From Jaapia argillacea MUCL 33604 (taxonomy: Eukaryota; Basidiomycota; Agaricomycetes; Jaapiales; Jaapiaceae), in the NCBI GenBank assembly GCA_000697665.1, contig KL197710.1, positions 2,455,036 to 2,519,035 on the forward strand: a stretch of DNA of 64,000 nt, in the 5' to 3' direction. Position numbers and translations under genes: made by a program. The notes below the pieces were generated by a model that was not told the origin of the DNA, made no database searches, and saw nothing but the letters and a program-made list of their open reading frames with translations. Positions 47,110 to 59,089 of this stretch are shown piece after piece. Each line of letters begins with the position of its first letter. Positions within the stretch are counted from its first letter, which is position 1.

Positions 47110-49036
47110 TTATGACGACGTTGAGCCTGGAGGAGTGATGGACACCGTCCTACTCATAGTTCCAGGCGCTACAAGGTATCCCTCGACATCAAAGGCAACC
47201 GTCGCACCATTATTCGCGTCAGGAGCAGTCCCCCCAACACCTAGCTCGGGAAATAGTGTGATGATGATGGCGTCGAGAATGAATAGGAACAGATGAGCGT
47301 TGGCGGCCGCAGATGATAGAGGATCGAGAAGAGTCTTGATGGTTTCAGATCGAGCTACTGGCGTCGGTCCCAGGAGGACTGAAGATAGTAAAGCTGACCA
47401 GATACTTGAGTAGGAAGAATAGCAGGAAGCAGGGAGAGAGACTCACAAGGGAATTTTTCCAGCAATTTGGCTTCCAGTTGTGCTCGGATTATAGCTTGCT
47501 CCTCAACAGATGGATCGACTGGAGGGGGAGCCGGATAACCATTCGGAAAAAGTGTTCTCTTGCCTATCCGAACGACGTTGGTAATTTGCGCCGATGACAA
47601 AATGTGTGTATAGAGCATGTACGGAAGTAGTCTACGAAGAACATCGTAAGAGAGCGGCAGCAGCAACAGTCGGGTGGGACATACTTGTCAAGGAATGGAC
47701 TAGCAAATGCGATGACCATCTCGATGTTCGACATTATTGTAGATGACGTAAATCGGTCATGCATCGTGAAGAGCTCTGAGATCATGGTGACAGGGGCGGC
47801 AGCAAAAGCCATCGGTGAGGGGGATGCAAGATTGGGCGCTGAGGGATCCTGAGAAATAGGTTGGGGTGGTAGTGGCGGCAGTGAGGCTGAGGGAGAGATT
47901 GGTGATGTGTTGGTATTTGACAGGGAAAGTTCTGGAGGCGTTGTTTCAATCGCGTGTGGAGGAAATCGGGGAGGAGATTGATTGACCACCCGAATGGTTT
48001 GAACCGCTTGTTTGTAGGTCTGAATGAGGGCTATGCCGAAACCTGAGAGTATCTGAATGGCCGAAAGGAAAAAGACGGCGATAACATGGAGCGAAAGGGG
48101 TTGGGAAGGCTGTCGAGTCTTCGCATCTGGGGACTGAAAGTGATAAAATTACAAGCCATGTCAGAGGATCCAGGACAAGGGTGAGGGGAGAAGGAGAACA
48201 TGGATGGTGCAAGCAGCAGAAGAGGGGATTAGAGTAAAAACGGAATTCCACTGATGCGCCTCCAACCACTTTCGAACACGCGGGGTAGGAGGATGGGGTA
48301 AACGCACCTCTGTTCGCTTCCCTCCCTCTGCAGTGGGGCTCAGCAGGTCGAGAATTAATTTGTGGATGAACCAGGGTTGAGTCAGTCTCGGAATGACACT
48401 TCCCAAGATGACCTTGAGGATGATTTCGCGGATGATGTACCGCTCGGTTTCGGGATCGTAATCCTCGGGGGGAAGACAGGTCTTCAGGATGTGGTCGGCC
48501 ACTTGGCGAACATAGTCCTCGTGAATGGTGCCTTCTGGCGAGATGGCCATATGGGGCTGCGACTGGTGAAACAGTTGGGAAAAGGATGCCGCTCCTCCAC
48601 TGGAGTAAGAGGTGGATAGTTTTGCGCTGGCATTTCGAAAGTCGCGATAATGCTGGGTAATTAGCGTCGGGAGATCTCGAAAGACGAGGGGGGACAGGTC
48701 TGTGTTTAACAGACGAGCTTCAAGCGACCGCACTACGATTGTTAGGACTCTATTAACTTCAGCGACGAACTCCTTATCGTATCGAGTGATCTTTGTCCAC
48801 CACGGATTAACGAATGCGCGCAATGATAATGCGACAAAATCGTATAGTTCGGCGTTGAGCTCGGAAGGCGCAAAGTCCGAAATAGGCGGCAAGTCAATGT
48901 CAAGGGGAAGATTGGGGAAAAGGAGGCGTCTGGGCAGTGGGATGGGCTGAGATACCTTGACTGGACTCGATGAGAGGACCGAGGACGAGGGAATCGACCG
49001 CGTTCCAGGACGACGACGAGATTGGGCGGCGGCCAT
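47110..49036 (-). CDS. PXA-domain membrane protein
   Basis: Start chosen at MAAAQSRRRPGTRSIP (49036), since the upstream in-frame stretch lacks an ATG. The PXA (PX-associated) domain covers about residues 45-260: LYDFVALSLRAFVNPWWTKIT, FVAEVNRVLTIVVRSLEARL, RDLPTLITQHYRDFR, FSQLFHQSQPHMAI, YVRQVADHILKTCLPPEDY and REIILKVILGSVIPRL. An intron (48134-48307, 174 bases) joins this to SLHVIAVFFLSAIQILSGFGI, a likely membrane helix. A second conserved half follows (ISELFTMHDRFTSSTI, IGKRTLFPNGYPAPPPVDP, FLFILDAIIITLFPELG). No PX or RGS domain is present, so this is one of the fungal PXA-only proteins, probably ER or endosomal by analogy with Mdm1/SNX13. Confidence 0.8.
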
Positions 49037-49515
49037 CGTCGCGCAGGTGTCGGCATCGCCAGCAACGACGAACTCGGATCCCCGGACGAGCACCCAAATA
49101 CAGTTTGCCGTGGCAGCTCGGCAATCAACAATATGGCCAATACCATCCGAGAACCCCCACAAAGGCAATTTAGTGGATTATTACACCCGTAACAACCACG
49201 ACAGATCGCAGCTGAGTTTCATCCTTCAAGATGGAGAGCTAGACCCTTTGACCAACGTTTCATATTTCTGTCAGTCTGTCATCGGTCTGAACTGTCCGCC
49301 AGCCAGGCGCTGGATCGTTGCTCTTTGTAGTTTTTACACTACCGACTTCGGACGGACACTGTTAGTTCTTCCCTAGTTGACCGCCCTGCATCGCGCTGAC
49401 GTTTTTCGTTCGCAATGCAGAACCACCATTAGGTTGCTAGGTCCACAGCCTTGATGCACTGCAATTCCCTCGTTTAAATCCAGTCGCTCTTTCAACTCCA
49501 CCACTCGTTTTTCTA
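49037..49515. promoter_or_regulatory. divergent promoter region, PXA protein / single-pass membrane protein
   Basis: 479 bases lie between head-to-head start codons. No TATA box or conserved repeat seen; frames crossing it look random. Confidence 0.45.
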
Positions 49516-50963
49516 ATGACCGCCCACCGCCCACCGACGCGGTTTTATAATGGAGATATCCCGTCTCAACATCGCCACATCTACCCAAGAGACGATCCGC
49601 CATTTGGATCGCAAACCACGTTCATAATCGTGATCGTCCTTGCCTGCATCGGCGGAATTCTGTTCGTCCTAATTCTGTGGCGCCTCATCGCCCGCGGACG
49701 TAGTAGGAAGAGATCAGCACCGCTGCCCCCAGCTCAGCCTCTGGCGCACCATCGCGAACAGCATCTGCAAGCATTCGAGGCGTTGACCGAGAGAAGCCAC
49801 AGTCGCCCCGCTACTTGGTATGATGGGGAACAGCGTATGCTGTTAAAGAATGGCAGTGATGTGTCCCTCGGGGTTTCCCCTTCCCGTTATCCCAGCTCCC
49901 GTACCTATGGATCAGAGTATTCCGACGCATCGCCCGTGCAATTTTCCGATGAGCTGGATACGATGGCGCTGCCCCCTCCGAACCCTCCGTTTCAACGCGA
50001 TGCTACGCCCAGCCCTTTGGGGACTAGTGCATCCACCAGCTCCCTTGGGTCTTACGACCCGGAGCCGAAGCCATTTCCCATCTCATCCTCCGCCGCCCCT
50101 TCCACCACCTCATTGGCTCGGGAAGGATCAGATGATACTCCTGCTCCAGATGGCCTGCCTCGATCACGTTCACTTCCTGCGAGCCGGCCTCATCCTCGTC
50201 CCCGCCCGTTGTCCATGGCTTCCGTTAGCACGACATTCACAACGCGGACGAGAGTTAGTACAATTCGCGGTGCTCCTCATCGACCTCATAGTCGCGTTGA
50301 CATCATCTTGCCCACACCGCTCGCCCCGTCTGTATACCCTTACATGGTGGGTCATCGGGGCAGTGATGCTCATCTGGGGATTTCTCGCGAAGAGCGTGCC
50401 CTTAAAACGAGGAGCGTGTCTGACACTTGGGTTCCCACGGGATTGGTAACTGGAAGTCAAGAGGATCTCGCAAAATATGGTTAGTGGCCCCCAGGTTGTT
50501 ATCGTTAACAACTCACAAATTTGCTTTGATAGACAAACGCACAACGTCGGGCACGCTTGGGTCACTTCCCAGACCACCTTCATACCACTCTCGACCTTCG
50601 AGGTCCGAGAGTCCGTTGTCGTCCTCATTCTCGGCCTCCTCGAATGCCCATCGAGACCGTTCGCCGCATTCAACAAACCCACCAGTCCCTCCACTCCCCT
50701 CCGCATATAACTTGCGTCGTCAATCATTGCCTCCCTCCTCAGCTTCGGACACAGATTATCATCACTACCCTCCTTCTGAGAATCATTCCGATACCTCACG
50801 ACCCCCAACTAGATCTACAGATACCCACGAAGGTCGCCCTCTTCCACATACCCCTCGGAAGCACACACCTCCCTCAAAGGAATATTTGCGAGGAGACGAT
50901 GGAATTACAAAAGGGTCTATTCAGCAAGAAGTTCATGAAGTTGTAAATTCGGCGGAATCATAG
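49516..50963 (+). CDS. single-pass membrane protein with disordered cytoplasmic tail
   Basis: Start MTAHRPPTRFYNGDIPS at 49516. One hydrophobic segment TTFIIVIVLACIGGILFVLI is followed by a basic stop-transfer RGRSRKRS. The remaining ~400 residues are Ser/Pro/Arg-rich with many SRP-type motifs (RSRSLPASRPHPRP, TRTRVSTIRG). One intron near 50480 joins DLAKY to DKRTTSGTLG. No signal peptide precedes the helix, so it is probably type III with a short outside N terminus. No known domain; such proteins are common in basidiomycetes. Function unknown. Confidence 0.75.
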
Positions 50964-51331
50964 CTCCTCCAGACAGTATGCACTTTAAGCACTGGGGGTT
51001 GTGAATATTTATCAGGGTTGCACATTTTGTACGCACACCAGATGCACATTGGACTATCGCATTAGTTATGAATATATATAATAGTGGCATGTCCTTCCCT
51101 CCAGGCCTCTTCTCGCAAGAAGCGTCGAGCGAGCAAGTATACATGAGCGTGAACATACTGTCGTGGCGTAGCTACAGCTAGCTCAGCGGCCGAAGCTGGC
51201 CCGAATGCCGTTACGCGCAACAACCTCCCAAGGTGGCCGGATCATGTTGACCTCTTGACTCGACCCCTGCCAACTTGTTTCAGTCGTGAAGTCGTGTGGG
51301 TTCCCACTGAACTCAACACTTTCTCCTGACC
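50964..51331. promoter_or_regulatory. intergenic, promoter of the branched-chain aminotransferase
   Basis: Contains TGACTC at 51256-51261, 71 bases before the start codon, preceded by another TTGACC. TGACTC is the core bound by Gcn4/Cpc1-type bZIP factors of amino-acid control, fitting the gene. An AT-rich TATATATAATA lies near 51073. Confidence 0.45.
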
Positions 51332-53103
51332 ATGCCACTGACACTTAAATCTCTCCGGACTGGCGCACTTCGTCAAAGACTGACAACTGCTGGACGTTAT
51401 GATAAGTCGACCTGGGTTCGATTCGTTTCTGCCGCCACAGGAGAGTCATCCTCCTTGCCAGATATCCAGGTATATCCATTTTGGCGAATTGCGAGGATGT
51501 TATTGAGAGAGTGTCGTTGTGCCCTATCGTTCCATAGGCTTCTCGTCTTCAACTGAGCCCAACTGGATCACCAAAGTCATTGCCCCAAGCCTCGGGTCTT
51601 GTGTTTGGGCACACATTTGTGAGTGACCTACGAAACATAACTGTTCTTGCTGTCATGTTGAACCACGAAAACAGACCGATCATATGCTAACTATTCCATG
51701 GTCAGCTGCATCTGGGTGGGGTGCACCGGAGATTGGTCCATGTATGCGCTCGCTACTCTTTCATCAGGTTCATCAACTGAAACGTTTCCTCCTCCAGATG
51801 GTCACCTCACTATCGCCCCAAGCGCAACCGTCCTCCACTATGCGCAAACTGTCTTTGAGGGCATGAAGGCTTATCGGGACGAGCGGGGGAAGGTCACCCT
51901 CTTTCGCCCCGACATGAACATGAAGCGCATGAATAATAGTGCCAGGCGTGTCGCCCTCCCAGTGAGCACTGCTAAGATCATAGTTGTGGCGCTCCTCGGG
52001 CATTAACATGAATGAAAAAGGGTTTCGATGGCGACCAGCTGTTAGAATGCATCAAGGAGCTCATCAGGGTGGACAAGCACTGGATTCCCTCTCAACCTGG
52101 TTACAGTCTGTACGTGCGCCCGACGCTCAGTAAGAGACTCAATCTCCATCGTAATTGCGAAGGCTTATGGTTATTTTTCAATTGCAGTCGGTACCGAAGC
52201 GGCGATTGGCATTCACCCTCCACAGGATGCTTTGCTTTTTGTCATTTGCAGTCCTGTCGGACCCTATTATCCCAGGGGTTTCAAACCTGTTGGTCTTTTT
52301 GGTACGACTGAGTACATTCGTGCTGCTCCGGGAGGTTCGTTAGTTGATGTTGTTGAGTATTCTCTGTTTCCTAAGTGCTCCTATTCAAGGTACTGGCGCA
52401 TTTAAACTCGGAGCCAACTATGCCCCCGGTGTTGTTGCACAGAAGGATGCGGCTCATCTGGGATATGAGCAAAACCTTTGGTTGCATGGCCCGGACCATC
52501 ATCTGACGGAGGTACGTGCGCCGTCCACCCCGTCAAAACACACCGAATAACACGACTGTCTGGAATCATAGGTCGGCACCATGAACTTGTTCGTCGTTTT
52601 CAAACGGGACAACGGAGGTCAGTTCGTCAACTCCCTAACAAAGTCTAGCGTAGTTGACACCCCAGATTAGCCCTCGAACTCGTCACCCCCCCTCTGGATG
52701 GCATGATATTACCAGGAGTTACTCGAGATTCTGTTCTCGAGCTTGCCAAAGGTCATGCTTCTAAGAAATATGAAGTACCTGGTTTGACCGACTCGCTCGT
52801 CGTTTCGGAGCGGCCCGTGACGATGAAGGAAATCAAGGATGCCTCGGAAGCAGGAACGCTTGTAGAATTCTTTGGAACAGGTGTGCATAAATGTTCCCTG
52901 TTGATAGATGTCCTATTGACAGCTTTTCAGGCACTGCTGCTGTTATCAGTCCGGTAGATAGGATAGGGTACATGGGATCGGACGTTCACATACCCACAGG
53001 TCCCGATGGTATGGGCCCTGTGTCGAAACCGATCTGGAAGGAGCTTGTTGGCAGGCAGACTGGTACCATCCCCAGTGACTGGAGCGTTGTGGTATGCGAG
53101 TAG
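51332..53103 (+). CDS. BAT1: branched-chain amino acid aminotransferase, mitochondrial
   Basis: Transfers the amino group between Leu/Ile/Val and 2-oxoglutarate (fold type IV, PLP). Start [17 protein letters not shown] at 51332 is Arg-rich and lacks acids for 20 residues: a mitochondrial presequence. Blocks: [90 protein letters not shown] (PLP Lys in FKLGANYAP), [18 protein letters not shown] and [13 protein letters not shown], ending DWSVVVCE. About ten introns; the join before TVLHY uses a distant acceptor at about 51799. Full length. Confidence 0.93.
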
Positions 53104-53235
53104 AGTTGGGCACATTTTCTAGACATGGGTCACGCCTGCTTACAATTACATTATTCCTTCCACCTGTCTCACGTGCCAATTCTTGTTACCCATGATGCTA
53201 GCACATGAATGGTGCGCTGAATCTCTTGGTCCGAA

Positions 53236-54462
53236 ATGTTGCGAGCATGTCGCAAGACCTCCAAATATCTGGCACTACGAACATATGCCACAGTAGAATC
53301 ACCGGTTATCGTTGCCAAACCTCCACCGGCCCCGTCGGCCAGTCCCCGGGCTGCACTCGATGACAGTCTACTGTCCGAGCTCTCCAAGACCTCATCCACC
53401 ACAACCACGTTACCCAGTCTGATTCAACAGTACCTCCAGCGCTCGAGCCATGTATTGGAGACACCACTGCCCTACGAGTCTCGACCAGAAGCAGGTCGGA
53501 GAATCACCTTTGACTCTGACCTCAACGATGCTGCGGTCATGATTGCACATTGCGTTCAACACGAGAGTACCCACAATATTACACTGTGCTCAGGGTTTGC
53601 TCTCGAGGTTTCGGGAGATCTTGAAAGGCAATCGGTTGTCCTCGGTTGCGCTCATACTTTAGAAGAGGTATGTATATTTGCTGTGTTCGGGCGTTCTTGA
53701 GTCTTGACGACTACGCTTAGATTCGAAGGTCACCTCTGCTGATATCCGATCATCTCTCAGCATCGCTTAACCCATCGTCATCGGTCCCCTTGAAGTCGGG
53801 GAGCTTCATCGTGTCCCATTTACCCAGTCCTGGAAAGTTGGCAACATTCCATCCGGTGTCGGCAGTGTTATCTTCTCTTCACCGCTCAGACCTTGTGCTA
53901 TTCTCAACACAGAAGGACGTCCGCTTGAAGACCCTACCAGTCTCTCCATATCCTGCCCATCCTGACACACCTGTTCGGGCTCACTTTATCGCCGATACTC
54001 CTCCAGATGAGGATGGTTGGACACCATGGGTAGGTGGAACTTGGAGCAAGTGGGTGAAAGGAACTGTTCTAGGCTATCGAGATTTCGCTGGTCGAGAGGC
54101 AAAGGTCGGTGATATATACTTTGCGCAAGTGACTGATCCTGATCATCTACACGATTTCTCGGTGACTTTTGTAGCCAGGGACCTACGACGCCTTGTCTCA
54201 CATGCTATTCAAGCCTCCCCCGACCGCTGGATCCAGTGGGGGACCGATAGTCGACGAAGAGAGCGGGGCAGTTGTTGGGGTCATGTTGGGTACCAGGATG
54301 GACAATCAGATCGAGGGCGTAAGAGGTTGGGGTGTCCCGTCTGAAGCCATCTTTGAGGTCAGTCCGCCCGGTGTTGAGGTTCTTAATGTAGGAAGAGTGA
54401 GGATTTACCTGTTTATTGTTTCGCAGATGTTCAAGCTTCCGGGATTGGATCTTGTCATGTAA
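53236..54462 (+). CDS. trypsin-like serine protease, possibly mitochondrial
   Basis: Start MLRACRKTSKYLALRTYATV at 53236, an Arg/Lys-rich possible presequence. Triad candidates: His in LGCAHTLEE, Asp in HRSDLVLFS, Ser in GSSGGPIVD. The exons join over an intron at about 54106-54180 (REAKVG to TYDALSHMLF), which restores the frame before the Ser motif. The C terminus is GWGVPSEAIFE, then an intron to MFKLPGLDLVM. No PDZ domain follows, so this is not a classical HtrA. Substrate unknown. Tandem with the aminotransferase, 132 bases apart. Confidence 0.72.
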
Positions 54463-56125
54463 ACCAGAGTACTAGATGAACTCCGAGTTCAGTCAGCAGG
54501 CAAGCAGCTTAACGGGGTACAAACAAGACACCGGTAAGTCGGCCTTTGCCAGCCAATAGCATAATTGCGGAGAGCAGAAAGGGCTCACGTGTGCATATAA
54601 AGTCCCACACCACCGCAACTTTGTTTGCGTCCAGGCGAGCGCCTGCTGTTGCCTTCTCCCCTCTGCTGCCACAATCTTTCCATAGAGGTCCTAGCTGCTA
54701 CTGCTTCGACCGCACCGCACCGCTCTGCTTGTACCTTTTCCAGCCTCAGGAGGCTCCCCACACATGTGCATGCGTATCGTAACGTGCAACACCTGATGTG
54801 CTTTATCTCAACTCAGTGCCCCATTATGCAGAAAGGATTCGGTATGTTTCCGTCGCTGTACGAGCTAATCATCTATCGATGACCCCGGGCCGTATGATTG
54901 TACCCCCAATGGTCATCCTCGTGCGTGACTCGACCTAATACCTTACCCCTTGTGAGGTATCCCTAACTAGGAGTAATGGGTCGAAGGTAATCATATCGTT
55001 CCCTCCATCAGGCACTGTTGCACTCGTCGCCCCTTACTGTCCTCATGTCGTCGCGCTCCTCGCTCACTGGATCCCCTGGACTCGATCATCGTCATTGTCT
55101 CCACGACATGCCTCAGTTGCGCTCGATGAGGTTCATCGCCACTCCTACTCGGTCATCTCCCCCCCTACCTCCTAAATTACCCGTTCCCTCCAAGTCACGA
55201 TCGATCTCCCACGAGTTCCCGAGTCAACTTGTTGACTCGGGGAACGCCTGGCCGGCATTTCGATTGTCGGCAGGACTGGAGGTTATTTGATCTTTGGGTT
55301 ACCATCCTTCGACTCGGGACTTTCTAGAAGGCAAAGGGCGCCGCATGCATTGATGATCTATTAGTATATCATGGAGACACCTCCGTGGTTTCGGCTGCAA
55401 AGCGAGGAGACTTGCTGATCTAGGCTGTGGAATGGCATAGTCACGCAGTTGGCTCCGGCAAACTCTCTGGGGTCACTTCGTGTAACTTTGAGCATGACTC
55501 TTTCCGTTTGATGCCTCCACTTCGCCGACGAACAAGGGATCTTATCTTCGACTTTTCCAAACCTCGTCCTTAGCCTGTTCTGGCCTGGGAAAGGTCAAGC
55601 GGAACATGACGCCGTGCAGGTCGGTTGCGGGTCGCGCGTGTCTGAAAATTGGTGGTATGCGAGTCTTGGCAACATACTCAGTGTTGGGTCAACCCCGATG
55701 ACCCCCTCCCTATCCGAAGCATTACTTTGTTACCTACTCTTTCTTGGTGCCAGCTTGCACCCAACGTGATTATTACCTTCATGATACCGTCCTTGAATTG
55801 AGTTCTTTAGCAAGAAATATTGTTTGCCAACAATCGAACCTCCTAGGTACCACGAGTCCTGGTCGGGTGTGTGGACGGAGACCAACAGCGATCGAAAAAC
55901 ATGGATGCCCACATGTCGAAAACATTGAGATATTGACAATTGGACATGACGACAACCTTTGCTGACCGATTACACTTTTTGCGCGAAAGTGGTCGGGAAC
56001 AGCCGAATCAACCTTGCCGGATCCGCCACTGCACTCATCGTCGCCGTCGTTGACCACGGCGAGCAAGCTGTTTGCCTCACCTTGTCCCTCTCGTCGCGGA
56101 ACTACCTAAAAGCTGTCGCATTATT
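54463..56125. other. 1.66-kb gap with promoter-like and small-ORF signals
   Basis: The largest apparent gap. At its left an E-box and TATA-like element (CACGTGTGCATATAAAG, near 54586) sit before a C/T-rich stretch. An 81-codon ATG frame at 55045-55290 (MSSRSSLTGSPG...) has a Ser/Pro-rich composition and contains an 11-bp-arm inverted repeat. I see no domain or convincing splice structure. It may be a long promoter/5' UTR of the RBM26/27-like gene or an unannotated small or non-coding transcript. Confidence 0.4.
55218..55241. repeat. inverted repeat with GAGTCA/TGACTC sites
   Basis: Arms CCCGAGTCAAC and GTTGACTCGGG are separated by TT. Each arm contains the bZIP core TGACTC, and a further GACTCGGGA follows about 60 bases on. 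Confidence 0.7.
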
Positions 56126-58935
56126 ATGATTATTGACCCTTCGTCCGAATTACATCTCAAGTTATGGCTAGTCAGGACTCTCGAACCTATGTACGCTGTC
56201 CTTGCTCATTTGCTCATCCGGAGGTCAATTGATGTGCTGGTAGATGCGACGCTGAACCCGGAGCTCTTGCAAATTATGTGATTGCGCTGCTCAGGCATAC
56301 CGCTCCGGAAGCTGAAATGCGAAAGGAGCTCGGCGAGCAGTTGGAAGAGTTTTTAGAAAAGGGTGAGTCTCTTCTCAGGATGTACGCGCCCCGGCCTGAC
56401 CTCTTGCTACAGAGTCTGTTCCCTTTATCGACACTCTATTCACAGTACTGCGAACGAAATCCTACCTGCCCTACTCTGCGCCGTCACCGTCACCCCCACT
56501 TGCTCACCCTGCCTCTGGCTCACAACCCGTCGATAATGGCATCCCCATACCCCTCGATGGGTTACTATCACCCTCTATTCCAACGTCACCCGGAAGGGAT
56601 CGAAAACGAACTTTTGATTATGATGATCGAGACTCTCACCCACCGGCAAAAGGACCACGGATAAGTACTGAGGGCCAATTCTCGCGGTATGCCAACGGTC
56701 GGCCTGATAACCGGTCAACTGGGTCGTGGGGAGTTGGTGGAGGTGATCGGTACGATAGAGGGAGGGACGATGGTATGAGCATGGGCGTGAACAATGGTGC
56801 CAATGGTTCGGGATTCGCAAACGGTCGCCAGTCGCATTCTTACCGGCCACCAGATCAGAAGAGGGGTATTTGTCGTGATTACTTCCGTGAGTCTCATTGC
56901 CGCTTTCACGCGAAGGTGCCCTGATTGCCCATTGCCCCCGCAGACAAGGGGTATTGCGGTCGTGGCAACATGTGCAAGTTCAGCCATGGTGATGACGCCG
57001 TCGTTCCAGCTCAACTATTCCCAATGAATGGACAACCTGTGCAAGGAGCTCCGCTACCGTTCCTCCCCATGTACCCGACCGGTGTGGCACCTTTCGGAAT
57101 GGGCGCTGCACCAGGGGCCGCATACGACCCTCATGAAAGAATAGACATGAGACCCAAGCCTGGTAGAGCATCCAGAGCGCCAATCATGCCCCGACCCGAA
57201 GATGGAACCACCTCTGTCCCCGACGTGCCTGGAGAGCTGCCTGTGATTCAAGACCTAACACCGCGAATGCCCCTGGACGACGCAGAATCACTACGCCCTC
57301 AAAGCTATTCGAGTGCTGGATATGGGCAGACGGTCGGGTCGTCCAGTGGACCAAGCAACATATCTATGGAGGTTGATGTCCCAGCCGTGGCTGGGCCTCC
57401 TCAGCCGTTATACGGACCTCCAAGGGGAGGAATGAGAGGAGGTAGAGGTAGAGGTACCTTCTCAGCGGAGGTGCATAGTTTTCGTCCGGAACGGAAGCGA
57501 GACGATAAAACGCTCGTCGTGGAGAAGATTCCTGCTGATAAGCTGAACCTCGAATCCGTGAATTCTTGGTTCAAGCAATTTGGCACTGTCACCAATGTGG
57601 CGATCGACGCATCTAATGCGAAAGCTCTAGTCAGCTTCTCGAACCATGACGAAGCTCATGCTGCTTGGAGGTCGGAGGATGCCGTGTTTAATAACCGTTT
57701 CGTCAAGATATTTTGGCATCGACCGTTGGAAGGGCACGGTCAATTAGGCCAGCGGATGCTCGCTGCTTCTGCTTCCCGCGTGGCAAACATGACTGCCAAG
57801 GAGGAATCTCCAGGACCAACCTCGCATTTACCCATATCACCCACTTCCACTACAATCCCTTCTCGCAAGACCCCTTCGTCTACGATGTCTGCTCTCGCCG
57901 CAAAGCAGCAGCTCTTGGAACAGCAGATTGCGGAACAGAAGGATCTCATGGCCAAGCTGTCAACTGCTTCTGTCGATGATAAGAAGGAAATTTTGGCACG
58001 CTTACGGAAGCTTGGAGAAGAGATGAAGGCTCCTTCAACCAATCACGCTACAAATGGAGCGTCGTCTCCACTTCCATCAGCGTCGAGTAGTAGGAAACTG
58101 GCTACGACTCCAGTAACGGAAGACCGAGAGCAAAAAGAGCGAGAGCGCTTGGACAAAGAGCTAGACCTGCATGCCGCCGTCACCGCCACCGACGGCGAAG
58201 AGAGCAAGGAGGACTTGCAAGTGCAATTGGCCAAACTTAAGGCAGAGGTCTGAACCCAGAATCTATTCACCATGACACCTTAGCTGATTGTTGTTTTGTA
58301 GGCTGCAAGTCTTGGCATCCCAGAAACGTACGGCAGCACGTCGTCGTCATATCGCCCGTATCGCGGTCGAGGTCGAGGAGGTCGGGGTTACTATCGCGGA
58401 GCGATGCGTGGTGGACCTCCTCCTCGTGCCAGCATGAAGCTCGACAACCGCCCCAAGTCTATCCTCGTGAAAGGTGTGGATAATGACGGTGTCCAGGGTG
58501 TTCGTGATTGGTTTGAGGTTCGCTCGTTTATCGTCGAACATCTGGATACTCTCCTGATGCTTTTATTTGCAGACGACCGGCCAGGTGGAATCTGTGGACC
58601 CACTTGACAGTGGCGACTTACTTGTTTCGTTCCGAAGTCGCAGTGCAGCGGAACAAGTGAGTCCATCCAATTTCTTCTGATTCAATATGCTGACATTTTC
58701 ATAGGGGATGGCTAAAGGCAGCAACATTCCTGTCGTTGGCCAGGTACAGCTATCGTGGTACACTGGACGTCACTCAGATTCAGTAGCAAAATCTGCGAAG
58801 CTCGAGCTAGCAACCGACCCGGAGAAACATATGACGGACGGTTCACATTCAGATCTACTCCACCCCCACCTCCCGGATGAAGAGATCGTTGTCAGTGGGT
58901 GGGGTGACAGCGAAGATGGGATGGGTTTATTGTGA
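56126..58935 (+). CDS. RBM26/27-like RNA-binding protein (PWI-like, CCCH, RRM)
   Basis: Start MIIDPSSELHLKLWLVRTLE at 56126. An intron yields the PWI-like block EPICDAEPGALANYVIALLR; another gives EKESVPFIDTLFTVLR. A CCCH finger (C-x8-C-x5-C-x3-H: ICRDYF-HKGYCGRGNMCKFSH) spans an intron. RRM1 runs from DDKTLVVEKIPADKLN to VKIFWHRP. A coiled coil KQQLLEQQIAEQKDLM follows. RGG repeats (RGRGRGGRGYYRGAMRGG) precede a second RRM from KSILVKGVDNDGV to VPVVGQVQLSW. This order equals human RBM26/RBM27 and S. pombe Rmn1, linked to nuclear exosome targeting and RNA decay. Six introns. Confidence 0.85.
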
Positions 58936-59089
58936 AGCTTTCATTTTGGTTGTTTATCTTGTAATTTGACCTCCACATTTTCCTTGCGCCAATGTCATGG
59001 CCGAGGCTGCGAGATGTGCTGCATTCATCCGCACACTATTCTAATCGATGAATCTATTGAGAATTTTCTACTCTTGTGACTCGCACAAC

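Noticed and set aside
51410-51430. tRNA-like B-box (GGGTTCGATTC)
   Set aside because: It lies in the aminotransferase coding exon and has no A-box or foldable cloverleaf around it; similar GGTTCGA strings elsewhere are also in coding DNA.
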